Below, one piece after another: positions 1 through 7,070 of a stretch of 39,481 bases of DNA. Where the stretch lies: contig PGZT01000006.1 in the NCBI GenBank assembly GCA_002841455.1, forward strand, positions 1 to 39,481, read 5' to 3'. The position numbers and the translations under genes were made by a program. This DNA comes from Firmicutes bacterium HGW-Firmicutes-21 (GTDB lineage Bacteria > Bacillota > Clostridia > Oscillospirales > CAG-382). Numbering within the stretch: position 1 is the first letter of the stretch; every line of letters begins with the position of its first letter. Below the pieces are notes generated by a model, which did not search any database, had not been told where the DNA came from, and saw nothing but the letters and a program-made list of their open reading frames with translations.

Positions 1-1
1 C

Positions 2-1024
2 ATGGGGAAGAACATAATGGATCCGGGAGCGGATTTTACTTATACACAGCATGGAGTGACCATATCAAAAACGAGCGATATTTATTCTGTGATAGGAACC
101 ACGCCGTCCGGGCTTTATCCATTTCGCGTTGTTTTTACTATCAAAGCAAACTCGCTTACAAGCGGAACATACATATTCGGCAAAACGCTTGTATCCGGCG
201 GAGGAAGCAATCCCACAATAAGGCTTATGGATAGAACGCAAACCCCGGCAGTTACAATAGTTAATCAACCACCTTATTCTTTTGTGATATCGTCTGAAGG
301 GCACAACGAGCTTGTTTTGGAGATTGCTTGTAACCATAATACCTCTTTCAATCAGACATTTAGGTTACAACTTGAGAAAGCGTCGACGGCGACAACATAT
401 GAGCCGTTTGTTCCAAACAAGCCGTCACCTGCGTATCCTTCGCCGTTACTAAACGCAGGGAGCGGTATTCTCAGGAGCGCAAATCAGGAGGACACCGCAT
501 ATTCGAGCATAGCGCTTCCGGAGCTGAAGAAGATAGGTGAAGTGGCAGACACGCTCGAATACAAGGGTAACGGAATGTGGGAGCACATACAGAGGATAGG
601 AAAACATACTTTTACAGGTACAGAGAATTGGACAAAGAATGCAGTATCAACAGATACAATAAATGTTTTTCAAACATGGAATGTTCCTTCGATTTTGTCA
701 ACATCATCAAATACGGCATTGTTAATGACAAGATTCAAACCATCGGTGTTGCGGACACACGGTACGGCTTATGTCATAAGCGGAACGCTTATATGCTCTA
801 TAAATGTGTCGCATTCGGCTACTGCGGCAGACTTTAAAACATGGGTAACCTCCCTTCACGCCGCAGGAACACCGCTTATTGTTCAGTATATCCTTGCAAC
901 ACCCGTCACAACCCAGCTCACCCTCGGTGAGCTGACAACCTTCCCGCACTACACCTCGCTCACCCAGAGCGGCAACGACACGCTTGTCAATTTTGATATT
1001 TCTGCGAAAATATTCGACATATAA
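2..1024 (+). CDS. Prophage tail/adhesion protein, C-terminal part (probably 5' truncated)
   Basis: An open frame runs from the first base of the window, so the ATG at position 2 may be internal and the protein probably extends upstream. The visible 340 residues contain a beta-rich, jelly-roll-like segment (about 1-130) ending in LQLEKASTATTYEPFVPNKP. This kind of motif is typical of Firmicutes phage tail or minor structural proteins, where a carbohydrate-binding-like domain is followed by YEP(Y/F)xxxKPSPxYP. A second beta-rich segment follows from about residue 200. It lies directly upstream of a lysis cassette in the same direction, as expected for the distal tail/host-recognition gene of a siphovirus-type prophage. 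No catalytic motif is visible. The phage origin is well supported by context; the exact structural role is inferred. Confidence 0.7.
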   Translation: MGKNIMDPGADFTYTQHGVTISKTSDIYSVIGTTPSGLYPFRVVFTIKANSLTSGTYIFGKTLVSGGGSNPTIRLMDRTQTPAVTIVNQPPYSFVISSEGHNELVLEIACNHNTSFNQTFRLQLEKASTATTYEPFVPNKPSPAYPSPLLNAGSGILRSANQEDTAYSSIALPELKKIGEVADTLEYKGNGMWEHIQRIGKHTFTGTENWTKNAVSTDTINVFQTWNVPSILSTSSNTALLMTRFKPSVLRTHGTAYVISGTLICSINVSHSATAADFKTWVTSLHAAGTPLIVQYILATPVTTQLTLGELTTFPHYTSLTQSGNDTLVNFDISAKIFDI

Positions 1025-1037
1025 GGAGAAGCAGCAT

Positions 1038-1346
1038 ATGACAGAAAAAGACATCATCCTAAAGCTGAACGACCACGACCACGAAATCGGCAGCCTCAAG
1101 CAACGTGTGGGGAAAAGCGAAGAAAACCAAAAAGCACTCACGGATTTAATTCGCGGAGTGGACAAGCTCGCAAATTCGATGGATAACATGGCAAGGGAGC
1201 AAAAAGCACAAGGCGCGCGGCTTGAACGCTTGGAGCAGGAGCCGGTAGACAATTACAAATATTTCAAGCGCACAATCATATCAAGCATCGCTACCTTGAT
1301 ACTTGGCGGATTAATCGGCGCAATATTCGCCGCAATATTAAAATGA
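1038..1346 (+). CDS. XhlA-like phage protein: coiled coil plus C-terminal membrane anchor
   Basis: The 102-residue product starts at ATG 1038, eleven bases after the GGAG of an AAGGAG site. An in-frame ATG at 984 lies inside the preceding gene and has no such site. Residues 1-75 are a heptad-rich amphipathic helix (KLNDHDHEIGSLKQRVGKSE and following). They lead into one hydrophobic segment near the C terminus (IISSIATLILGGLIGAIFAA) and a final Lys. This layout matches the haemolysin XhlA family (PF10779) found beside endolysin and holin in Bacillus and clostridial prophages, where it assists lysis at the membrane. The family assignment rests on architecture and position rather than on invariant residues. 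A generic phage membrane protein is the alternative. Confidence 0.65.
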   Translation: MTEKDIILKLNDHDHEIGSLKQRVGKSEENQKALTDLIRGVDKLANSMDNMAREQKAQGARLERLEQEPVDNYKYFKRTIISSIATLILGGLIGAIFAAILK

Positions 1347-1359
1347 CAAGGAGGACAAA

Positions 1360-2250
1360 ATGGCGGAAAAAACAGTTAAAATTATGATTGATGTCGGTCA
1401 CGCCGGCAAAGAGAACCGCAGCCCTGTTTATCGGGACTATTGGGAAAGCATTCAAATGTGGCGACTCCGGGATTTCCTGATTCCGGCTTTGAAACAATAC
1501 CCGGGCTTTGAAATAGGAGAGACGCGCTCCAGCCAAACGCAGGTGCTCGAGGTGACCGCCAGAGGTCGCAAGGCAAAAGGATATGACCTGCTGCTTTCGC
1601 TTCATAGCAACGCCGCAGACAGCGAGAGTGTGGACCGTGTGAGCTGTATTTATCAGGTGCCGGATGAATATTCCATTATTGATGACAAATCGAAAGCTAT
1701 CGCCGAGATATTCGCCAAAGGAATCTCGCAAGTGATGCAGACGAAGGATCCGCCGAAGTGGTATTCCCGTTTGTCCGATGCCGACCGCAACAAGGACGGA
1801 CTGCTCAACGACAATTACTATGGCATACTCCACGGAGCGTGGATGGTAGGTGTAGCGGCGGTAATTATGGAGCACAGCTTCCACACCAACCGCAGAGCGG
1901 CTATGTGGCTTATGGACGACAGTAACCTGCAGCGGCTCGCCGAAGCCGAAGCGGCGATGCTTGCGGAGTTTTACGGACTAACCAAGACCGTAAGGCAGAA
2001 AGGCGATGTTAACGGCGACGGTAAGGTCGACAGTATAGATTACCTTATGGCAAAGCGAATCTTTCTTGGCACCTTCAAAGCTACCCCGGAGCAGCTCTGG
2101 GCGGCTGATGCGGACGGTGACGGCGTGGTCACGGCAAAGGACTGCCTGATGATTAAACGCCACTACATGGGCACATATAGCATTGTTCGGTATTGGATCG
2201 ACTATGCGGCTTTGATGCTTGAAAAAGCAAACCTTCGGAAAGGGGAATGA
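1360..2250 (+). CDS. Prophage endolysin: amidase_3 N-acetylmuramoyl-L-alanine amidase with C-terminal type I dockerin
   Basis: Residues 1-207 form a zinc amidase (Amidase_3). They contain MIDVGHAGKENR with Zn ligand His14, Glu29 in a following helix, the SLHSN motif with His82, and the catalytic Glu171 in IMEHSFHTN. Amidases of this type cut the bond between N-acetylmuramate and L-alanine in peptidoglycan. Residues 215-271 are a complete type I dockerin with two Ca-binding loops: Asp216, Asn218, Asp220, Asp227 in GDVNGDGKVDSIDYL, and Asp250, Asp252, Asp254, Asp261 in ADADGDGVVTAKDCL. There is no signal peptide, as expected for a holin-dependent lysin. The gene follows the XhlA-like gene by 13 bp after an AGGAGG site. 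A dockerin normally binds cohesins on a scaffoldin; on an endolysin it may tether the enzyme to the wall or to a cohesin partner, which is inference. Confidence 0.88.
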   Translation: MAEKTVKIMIDVGHAGKENRSPVYRDYWESIQMWRLRDFLIPALKQYPGFEIGETRSSQTQVLEVTARGRKAKGYDLLLSLHSNAADSESVDRVSCIYQVPDEYSIIDDKSKAIAEIFAKGISQVMQTKDPPKWYSRLSDADRNKDGLLNDNYYGILHGAWMVGVAAVIMEHSFHTNRRAAMWLMDDSNLQRLAEAEAAMLAEFYGLTKTVRQKGDVNGDGKVDSIDYLMAKRIFLGTFKATPEQLWAADADGDGVVTAKDCLMIKRHYMGTYSIVRYWIDYAALMLEKANLRKGE

Positions 2251-2251
2251 C

Positions 2252-2470
2252 ATGGCAAAGGAAAAAATACAGCCGAACTTTATCGAAACGAAAGCTCCGG
2301 AACAAAATGATGAACTGCGGACACATACCGTAGCCAAAGGAGACAGCCTTCTAAAGCTATCCGCAATATACCTCGGCGCTTTAGAGCGGTATACCGAAAT
2401 CAAGCAAATCAACAAGCTGCCGGATGACAGAATCACCGTCGGGCAGATATTGATTATCCCCGACAGATAA
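2252..2470 (+). CDS. Small LysM-domain protein of the prophage lysis cassette
   Basis: This 72-residue protein starts at ATG 2252, one base after the endolysin stop, with the ribosome site GGAAAGGGG upstream. A longer reading from 2219 would start inside the endolysin without a site. About residues 25-72 form one LysM domain: HTVAKGDSLLKLSAIYLGAL, then INKLPDDRITVGQILIIPDR, with the usual GDSL...L start and the IxxGQxLxIP end. LysM binds the GlcNAc backbone of peptidoglycan. There is no signal peptide and no catalytic domain. In many phages LysM is fused to the lysin or to a tail-assembly protein; here it stands alone between endolysin and holin. It may supply wall binding to the lysin in trans, or it may be a tail-base component. 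Neither role is shown by the sequence. Confidence 0.75.
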   Translation: MAKEKIQPNFIETKAPEQNDELRTHTVAKGDSLLKLSAIYLGALERYTEIKQINKLPDDRITVGQILIIPDR

Positions 2471-2496
2471 AAATCAAAAGGAGGAATTCAAAAAAA

Positions 2497-2838
2497 ATGC
2501 AAACACTATTTCTCGCGATCGGATTAATAATTCTGATAGCGGTCAACATCGTTCTCGGCTCCCTGGCCGCTATGTTCGCCGGAGCTTTCGACTGGAAGCG
2601 TTTTCGAAAAGGCATATACAAGGGCGCGATTATTTTCGCCTGCCTCGCTTTGGTTTACCTTGCCGGCTGGCTCAACCAAGACATAATCGCATTCGAGGCC
2701 AACGGACAGATTGTCAACCTCATGCAGGCGACACACCTCGTAATTTTCGCAGGATACATATACTACGGCACAAATGTTATTACGAAATATTACAAGATAC
2801 TCACCGGCGGAGGTGCAAAAGAAAAGCCTCCTGACTAA
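2497..2838 (+). CDS. Putative holin
   Basis: This 113-residue protein has three to four hydrophobic segments: about 5-30, 42-60, and 75-98. The last is LVIFAGYIYYGTNVITKYYK. A short charged C-terminal tail follows (GGGAKEKPPD). The start at 2497 follows an AAAAGGAGG site. Size, topology and position (last gene of the lysis block, next to the amidase) fit a phage holin, which forms membrane lesions that release the endolysin. I do not see a motif that places it in a named holin family, so the call depends on context and hydropathy. Confidence 0.6.
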   Translation: MQTLFLAIGLIILIAVNIVLGSLAAMFAGAFDWKRFRKGIYKGAIIFACLALVYLAGWLNQDIIAFEANGQIVNLMQATHLVIFAGYIYYGTNVITKYYKILTGGGAKEKPPD

Positions 2839-2926
2839 CGAGGAATCGTATACATTTTAGTACGATGCCTACCGCCTAACTACTTAACAAACACCTTCAT
2901 TTTTTCATCCTTTTTTTGGCAAAATG

Positions 2927-2953
2927 GGCTCGGCTTCGGCTGAGCCTTTTTTG
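2927..2953 (+). terminator. Rho-independent terminator of the prophage lysis operon
   Basis: An 8-bp stem, GGCTCGGC pairing with GCTGAGCC (one G-T pair), is closed by a TTCG tetraloop and followed by TTTTTTG and more T. It lies 88 bp after the putative holin and is the last feature of the phage module. Confidence 0.85.
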
Positions 2954-2961
2954 TTTTTTAC

Positions 2962-3010
2962 TACGACGTTTTTACGACATTTATGTGGGTTTTTATAGGT
3001 TAAAATAGGT
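2962..3010. other. Phased short direct repeats at the prophage/tRNA boundary; candidate attachment-site arm region
   Basis: TACGAC occurs at 2962 and 2973 (11 bp apart), each followed by a T-rich run. ATAGGT occurs at 2995 and 3005 (10 bp apart). Both pairs are about one helical turn apart, as integrase arm sites often are. The block lies between the last phage terminator and the terminator and 3' end of the tRNA-Tyr gene, where an att site is expected. No integrase gene or other prophage end is in the window, so the att core cannot be defined. Confidence 0.3.
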
Positions 3011-3064
3011 CAACTACGCTTTAACGAATATTTTTTACACTCTTAATACTGCGGTATAAACAAC

Positions 3065-3093
3065 AAAAAAGCCTTGAAAAATCAAGGCTTTTT
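3065..3093 (-). terminator. Terminator of the tRNA-Thr/tRNA-Tyr transcript
   Basis: A perfect 12-bp inverted repeat (AAAAAGCCTTGA with TCAAGGCTTTTT, loop of four A) lies 6 bp beyond the CCA end of tRNA-Tyr. Read on the minus strand it is GC-cored and ends in a T run. It is symmetrical, so it may also stop plus-strand read-through from the prophage. Confidence 0.8.
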
Positions 3094-3098
3094 GTGTT

Positions 3099-3183
3099 TG
3101 GTGGGGGAAGGTGGATTCGGACCACCGAAGTCAGTGACAACAGATTTACAGTCTGCCCCCTTTGGCCGCTCGGGAATTCCCCC
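3099..3183 (-). tRNA. tRNA-Tyr(GTA)
   Basis: The minus strand folds into an 85-nt class II tRNA with CCA encoded. The acceptor stem GGGGGAA pairs with TTCCCCC, with A as discriminator. The anticodon loop is CTGTAAA, giving anticodon GTA. A long variable arm (TGTCACTGACTTCGGTGG region) precedes the T arm GTCCGAATCCAC, as expected for bacterial tRNA-Tyr. It is the distal gene of a two-tRNA transcript. Confidence 0.95.
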
Positions 3184-3274
3184 ATATTATATAAAATGTA
3201 TAACGAGTAGTTTTGTGCTAAACGGAGAATTTTCCTGAAAAATTCTCTATAAATTACTGCGAAGCTGTAATATT

Positions 3275-3349
3275 TGGAGCTGGTGAAGGGAGTTGAACCC
3301 CCAACCTGCTGATTACAAATCAGCTGCTCTGCCATTGAGCTACACCAGC
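3275..3349 (-). tRNA. tRNA-Thr(TGT)
   Basis: This is a 75-nt cloverleaf on the minus strand with encoded CCA. The acceptor GCTGGTG pairs with CACCAGC and T is the discriminator. The anticodon stem GCTGA/TCAGC encloses the loop TTTGTAA, so the anticodon is TGT. The T arm is GGGGGTTCAACTCCC. It is the promoter-proximal gene of the pair with tRNA-Tyr 91 bp downstream. Confidence 0.95.
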
Positions 3350-3372
3350 ACTTTTTGTCTGCGACAAGCGTT

Positions 3373-3401
3373 AGTATACCATATGGTATTTTCTTTGTCA
3401 A
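3373..3401 (-). promoter_or_regulatory. Sigma-A promoter of the tRNA-Thr/tRNA-Tyr unit
   Basis: On the minus strand the -35 box TTGACA and the -10 box TATACT are separated by exactly 17 bp. The -10 ends 23 bp before the tRNA-Thr 5' end, leaving a short leader typical of stable RNA genes. Confidence 0.85.
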
Positions 3402-3508
3402 TACTATTTTTCAACTTTTTTAGGGCTTATTTTACCAATATTAATATAGCTATCTTCACGTAAAAAATCAACAGGATAATTTTTAACTTTATTAAATAAT
3501 CATTGTAC

Positions 3509-3537
3509 TTGACTTAAAGGGTGCTTTGTTGTAAAAT
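3509..3537 (+). promoter_or_regulatory. Sigma-A promoter for the YfhO-family gene
   Basis: TTGACT and TAAAAT are spaced by 17 bp. The -10 box ends 39 bp upstream of the chosen ATG at 3577. Confidence 0.7.
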
Positions 3538-3576
3538 AATCAAAGTAGATTTCGTAAAATAAAGTAGGTGATTGAT

Positions 3577-6195
3577 ATGAACGAGATGCCTGATGTTCTA
3601 ACCGATGATTATAGAGCCGAAAAAGACCGTTATTTTTATTACAAGCGAGTGTTCCTTTATTCGTTTGTAATTGCGGTCGCAATAACAGTGCCTTTTGTTT
3701 TGGTGGAGCTCATAAAAACCGGCAGGCCGATTTTTTTGTATTACGGAGATTACAACGCTCAGCAGATTGCTTTTTATGAGCATTGCGTGGATATGGTCAG
3801 AAGCGGGAATATCTACTGGGATTGGTATACCGATTTAGGTTCCAACTTCATAGGAAGCTATTCATATTATATGCTGGGTAGCCCGTTCTTCTGGCTTATG
3901 TGCCTGTTCCCCGCATCCTGGGCTCCCTATCTTATGGCACCTATATATATTTTAAAATATATCACTGCTGCGATGATTGCATATGCGTATATAAAGCGCT
4001 TTGTGAAAAGGCAGAATTATGCCGTTATAGGCGCATTATTGTATGCTTTTTGCGGATTTCAGATATATAATGTGTTTTTTAACCAGTTCCATGAGGTTGT
4101 TGCGTTCTTCCCGCTGTTATTGTTGGGAATTGAGGAGCTTGTACAGAATAACCGAAGAGGTCTGTTTGCGTTTGCGGTAGCAATAAACGCTATGTGCAAT
4201 TACTTTATGTTTGCCGGGCAGGTGGTTTTCTGTATATTATACTTCCTGTTCAGATTACCGCAGAAATCCTTTGCCATTACTCTTAGAAAGTTCTTTATGC
4301 TTATGTTTGAGGCTGTTATCGGTGTTTTGATAGCGGCGATAATAATTCTACCGGGCGGACTGGCTCTGGTGGGCAATACCCGATTAAACAGGCATTACAG
4401 CGGCTGGGACATGCTGTTCTTCCGAAAAGACGGCGGTCTTTATTGGCAGAGATACGGTCATTTGTTCTCGTCCTTCTTCTTCCCGCCCGATATTCCGTCA
4501 AGAGTAAACTTCTTCGAGGGACATACCGAGCGTTGGGCTTCTATTGCCGCATATGTGCCAATGTTCGGAATGAGCGGTGTATTTGCCTTTTTTGCGACAA
4601 AAAAACGCTCGTGGCTGAAGTTCCTTACAATATTCCTGATAGCCTGTCTGTTTATACCGATTCTAAACAGTATGTTCTTCCTGTTTAACTCCACCTATTA
4701 TGCACGGTGGATGTATATGCTTGTCCTGATGATGATTATGGCAACCGTTATAATGCTGGATGACGACAGTGAAAAAGCGAATAAAAAATGGCGTGGCGGA
4801 ATTATAGCTTATCTCATAGGAGTAACCGCTATATTTGTTCCTCTCGGGCTTTTGTGGTACAACAAGAACCCCGGCTCCGATATTGTAAGATACACACTCG
4901 GCAGACCTCCGTATATGGTGCGTTTTTGGATATATACAGGCATCGCTCTGGCGAGCATTGCGGTGCTATGGTATCTGTTTAAAAAGGTCAGAGGCACGCC
5001 CATGTTCGAGAAAACCTGCCTGTTGGCCGTCAGCTCCATTATTGTTTTGTACAGCGTGGTTCATATCACAAACGGAAAGGAGCATTCCTGGTCGAGCAAA
5101 TTTATGGTTGATCAAGCGATTAACGGTGAGGTTGTCCTCAATGACGAGGAATTCTTCAGAATAGATTTTTTCCGCAATGCAAGCATTTCTCCGTTTGACA
5201 ACCTTGGATTGTATTGGGGCTATCCGTCCATTGAATGCTTCCATACTGTCGTTCCGCCCTCGATAATGCACTTTTATCCTAAAATCGATGTAACAAGGAA
5301 TGTAGGCTCCCGTGCGGAAACGAAGTATTTCGGGCTAAGAGCCTTTTCGTCGGTCAAATATTCATTCATCGATACGAGTAAGACGAAATCGCATGATAAA
5401 AAAGGATTCAGTTATTATGATACACAAAACGGCTTTGATATATATTTAAACACCAATTACCTTACAATGGGATTTGCTTACACCGAGTTCATGACCGAAA
5501 CCGAGTTCGAAAAGGTCCCGAGGTCAAAACGGCATGCACTGCTCTGCACCTATTTAGTGGTTCCCGATGATAAGGCGGAATATTACAGTAACTTTATGAC
5601 CGAGGTCTCTTACCAAACATTCTATGACGAAGTTTATAAAAATGATCTTTATTATCATACTGCGGACGAAAAATACAAGGTTGACTCAACCTATTATACT
5701 ACCTTTTGGCGTTCGGTAAACGAGCGTAAAGCAATGGCGAGCGACAGCTTCACTTTTGAGAGCAGTCATTTTACCTCGCATATAACCCTTGATTCGAAAA
5801 ATGTGGTTTTCTTCAGTGTTCCGTACGACAAGGGATGGAGCGCAACCGTAAACGGTGAGAAAAAAGAGGTTCTCGGCGTTACCTACGGCTTTATGGCGGT
5901 AGAATGTGAAGCGGGTGAGAACAACATTGTGTTCACATATCGTGCAGAAGGAATGGATTTGGGTATTGGCTTAACCATATCAGCCCTGTTAATATTACTC
6001 GCATATATAATTATCGGAAGGAAGAAGGGAAGCAGACCTACCTACCGCTTCTTTAAGGAGGATTATTACGAAGAGGACGAAATGCCGGTTTTAAAGGCTG
6101 CCAAATCGGATAAATCCATACCGACCGATACGGTTTCCGCAGACGAAAGCGTAGATAATTCGGACACCGAACAACCCGGAACAGGGTCTTCATAG
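3577..6195 (+). CDS. YfhO-family multipass membrane protein (putative GT-C type glycosyltransferase)
   Basis: The start chosen is ATG 3577, preceded by AGGTGAT, which pairs with the 16S 3' end. A GTG nine bases earlier overlaps that site. The 872 residues begin with a cytoplasmic stretch and a first membrane helix (VFLYSFVIAVAITVPFVLVE). A loop with the acidic pair GDYNAQQ follows, then about twelve further helices to about residue 500. A large extracytoplasmic domain (about 510-800), one last helix (IGLTISALLILLAYIIIG) and an acidic Ser/Thr-rich tail complete it. This is the layout of the YfhO family (PF09586). In Bacillus, YfhO and its relatives add sugars to wall polymers such as lipoteichoic acid using lipid-linked donors. 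Substrate here is unknown. It is monocistronic between its own promoter and a downstream hairpin. Confidence 0.85.
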   Translation: MNEMPDVLTDDYRAEKDRYFYYKRVFLYSFVIAVAITVPFVLVELIKTGRPIFLYYGDYNAQQIAFYEHCVDMVRSGNIYWDWYTDLGSNFIGSYSYYMLGSPFFWLMCLFPASWAPYLMAPIYILKYITAAMIAYAYIKRFVKRQNYAVIGALLYAFCGFQIYNVFFNQFHEVVAFFPLLLLGIEELVQNNRRGLFAFAVAINAMCNYFMFAGQVVFCILYFLFRLPQKSFAITLRKFFMLMFEAVIGVLIAAIIILPGGLALVGNTRLNRHYSGWDMLFFRKDGGLYWQRYGHLFSSFFFPPDIPSRVNFFEGHTERWASIAAYVPMFGMSGVFAFFATKKRSWLKFLTIFLIACLFIPILNSMFFLFNSTYYARWMYMLVLMMIMATVIMLDDDSEKANKKWRGGIIAYLIGVTAIFVPLGLLWYNKNPGSDIVRYTLGRPPYMVRFWIYTGIALASIAVLWYLFKKVRGTPMFEKTCLLAVSSIIVLYSVVHITNGKEHSWSSKFMVDQAINGEVVLNDEEFFRIDFFRNASISPFDNLGLYWGYPSIECFHTVVPPSIMHFYPKIDVTRNVGSRAETKYFGLRAFSSVKYSFIDTSKTKSHDKKGFSYYDTQNGFDIYLNTNYLTMGFAYTEFMTETEFEKVPRSKRHALLCTYLVVPDDKAEYYSNFMTEVSYQTFYDEVYKNDLYYHTADEKYKVDSTYYTTFWRSVNERKAMASDSFTFESSHFTSHITLDSKNVVFFSVPYDKGWSATVNGEKKEVLGVTYGFMAVECEAGENNIVFTYRAEGMDLGIGLTISALLILLAYIIIGRKKGSRPTYRFFKEDYYEEDEMPVLKAAKSDKSIPTDTVSADESVDNSDTEQPGTGSS

Positions 6196-6206
6196 GATGT
6201 TTTACG

Positions 6207-6235
6207 GGAGGTTGCTCATTGCAACCTCCTTGTTT
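6207..6235 (+). terminator. Probable terminator after the YfhO-family gene
   Basis: The 9-bp stem GGAGGTTGC/GCAACCTCC with a 5-nt loop lies 11 bp after the stop codon and is followed by the weak T tract TTGTTT. Confidence 0.6.
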
Positions 6236-6293
6236 AGAAGAAACTAAGAATGTGATATTGTCTATATAATCCTTGCAAAATTATTTTTAATTA

Positions 6294-6308
6294 TGACACA
6301 CTGTCGTC
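6294..6308. promoter_or_regulatory. Palindromic candidate operator upstream of the Cys-rich gene
   Basis: GACA-CAC-TGTC (6295-6305) is a perfect short palindrome with TGA/TCA-like flanks. It is located 46 bp before ATG 6351, close to a TATGAT box at 6322-6327 for which I find no good -35. The position would suit a repressor or activator site. No regulator is encoded nearby, so this is a weak call. Confidence 0.25.
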
Positions 6309-6350
6309 AAGTTTCGTGTGATATGATGAAATAAAAAAGGAGTTATGATT

Positions 6351-6941
6351 ATGCCTAATATTGAAAAAATGCTGGAAACCATGCACAAACAGAGGGTGCC
6401 GGATGAACTTATATCACAGCTACCCATGCCGAGGATTAAAAAAGCAACGCCGGAAGAAATCGTAGAGTTTATCGAAGGCATGAATAATATTCTATCTAAG
6501 GAACAGTGCATTTCTATTATGAACGAACAGGGTTGTAATAAAACTAATAAATGGTCAGCGATGTTTCGTAAATGGGGTGAAGCGCACGCAGATAAAACCC
6601 TTGCTGAAAGAATTGCGTTGTTTCCCGAATTAAAAGCTTCAAAGCCCGGTTATACAGTAGATGATATTCGGTTGAACGAAGATGGAACAATCACATTTAT
6701 TATGGGGACTGACAGTAAAAAGGGTGATTGGGATTGCCCCTGCAATCCCATAAAAAAATTGAAGCCATATGATTTTCCGCTTATTTATTGTGGTTGTTGC
6801 GGTGCTCATGTTAAATATACCCATGAGTTTGCACTTGGCGTAAAGTTGCGCGTAAAAGAGGTCGTTTCATCAAAAGCAAATTCAAACGGTGAAAAGCCAT
6901 GCGAATTTATATATGAAATCGTTCAAGACCCCGCCAAATGA
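6351..6941 (+). CDS. Uncharacterised Cys-rich protein
   Basis: The chosen start, ATG 6351, has AAAAAGGAG eight bases upstream; an ATG at 6345 is too close to that site. The product is 196 residues with no signal peptide or membrane segment. The N-terminal half is helical, with single Cys residues (about residues 50 and 59). The C-terminal half holds DCPC, then YCGCCGAH, then a basic/beta segment KLRVKEVVSSKANSNGEKPC ending in FIYEI. Three Cys clusters and the single His could bind a metal or an Fe-S cluster. The ending recalls small ligand-binding domains in which a Cys precedes a final beta strand. I do not recognise the family with confidence. It stands alone, with a terminator serving the convergent gene downstream. 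Confidence 0.7.
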   Translation: MPNIEKMLETMHKQRVPDELISQLPMPRIKKATPEEIVEFIEGMNNILSKEQCISIMNEQGCNKTNKWSAMFRKWGEAHADKTLAERIALFPELKASKPGYTVDDIRLNEDGTITFIMGTDSKKGDWDCPCNPIKKLKPYDFPLIYCGCCGAHVKYTHEFALGVKLRVKEVVSSKANSNGEKPCEFIYEIVQDPAK

Positions 6942-6976
6942 GCATAATTCCCACAAATACAAACGATACTCAAACA

Positions 6977-7017
6977 GAAAAAACCCGAGGAAAGCGAGTA
7001 ATTCTCTTTCTTCGGGT
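6977..7017 (-). terminator. Terminator of the SH3 amidase gene (possibly bidirectional)
   Basis: ACCCGAGGAAAG pairs over 12 bp (one G-T) with CTTTCTTCGGGT around an 11-nt loop. On the minus strand the stem is followed by TTTTTT. It sits between two convergent genes, and the plus-strand side has only a poor T tract. Confidence 0.8.
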
Positions 7018-7070
7018 ATATTTTAACAAAACAACCTTAGCATTATTCCGCTCTTCGTATTTTTCGCTTA

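Noticed and set aside
722-1252. Minus-strand frame of 176 codons within the prophage
   Set aside because: It covers two well-supported phage genes in the opposite direction and has no start site or motif.
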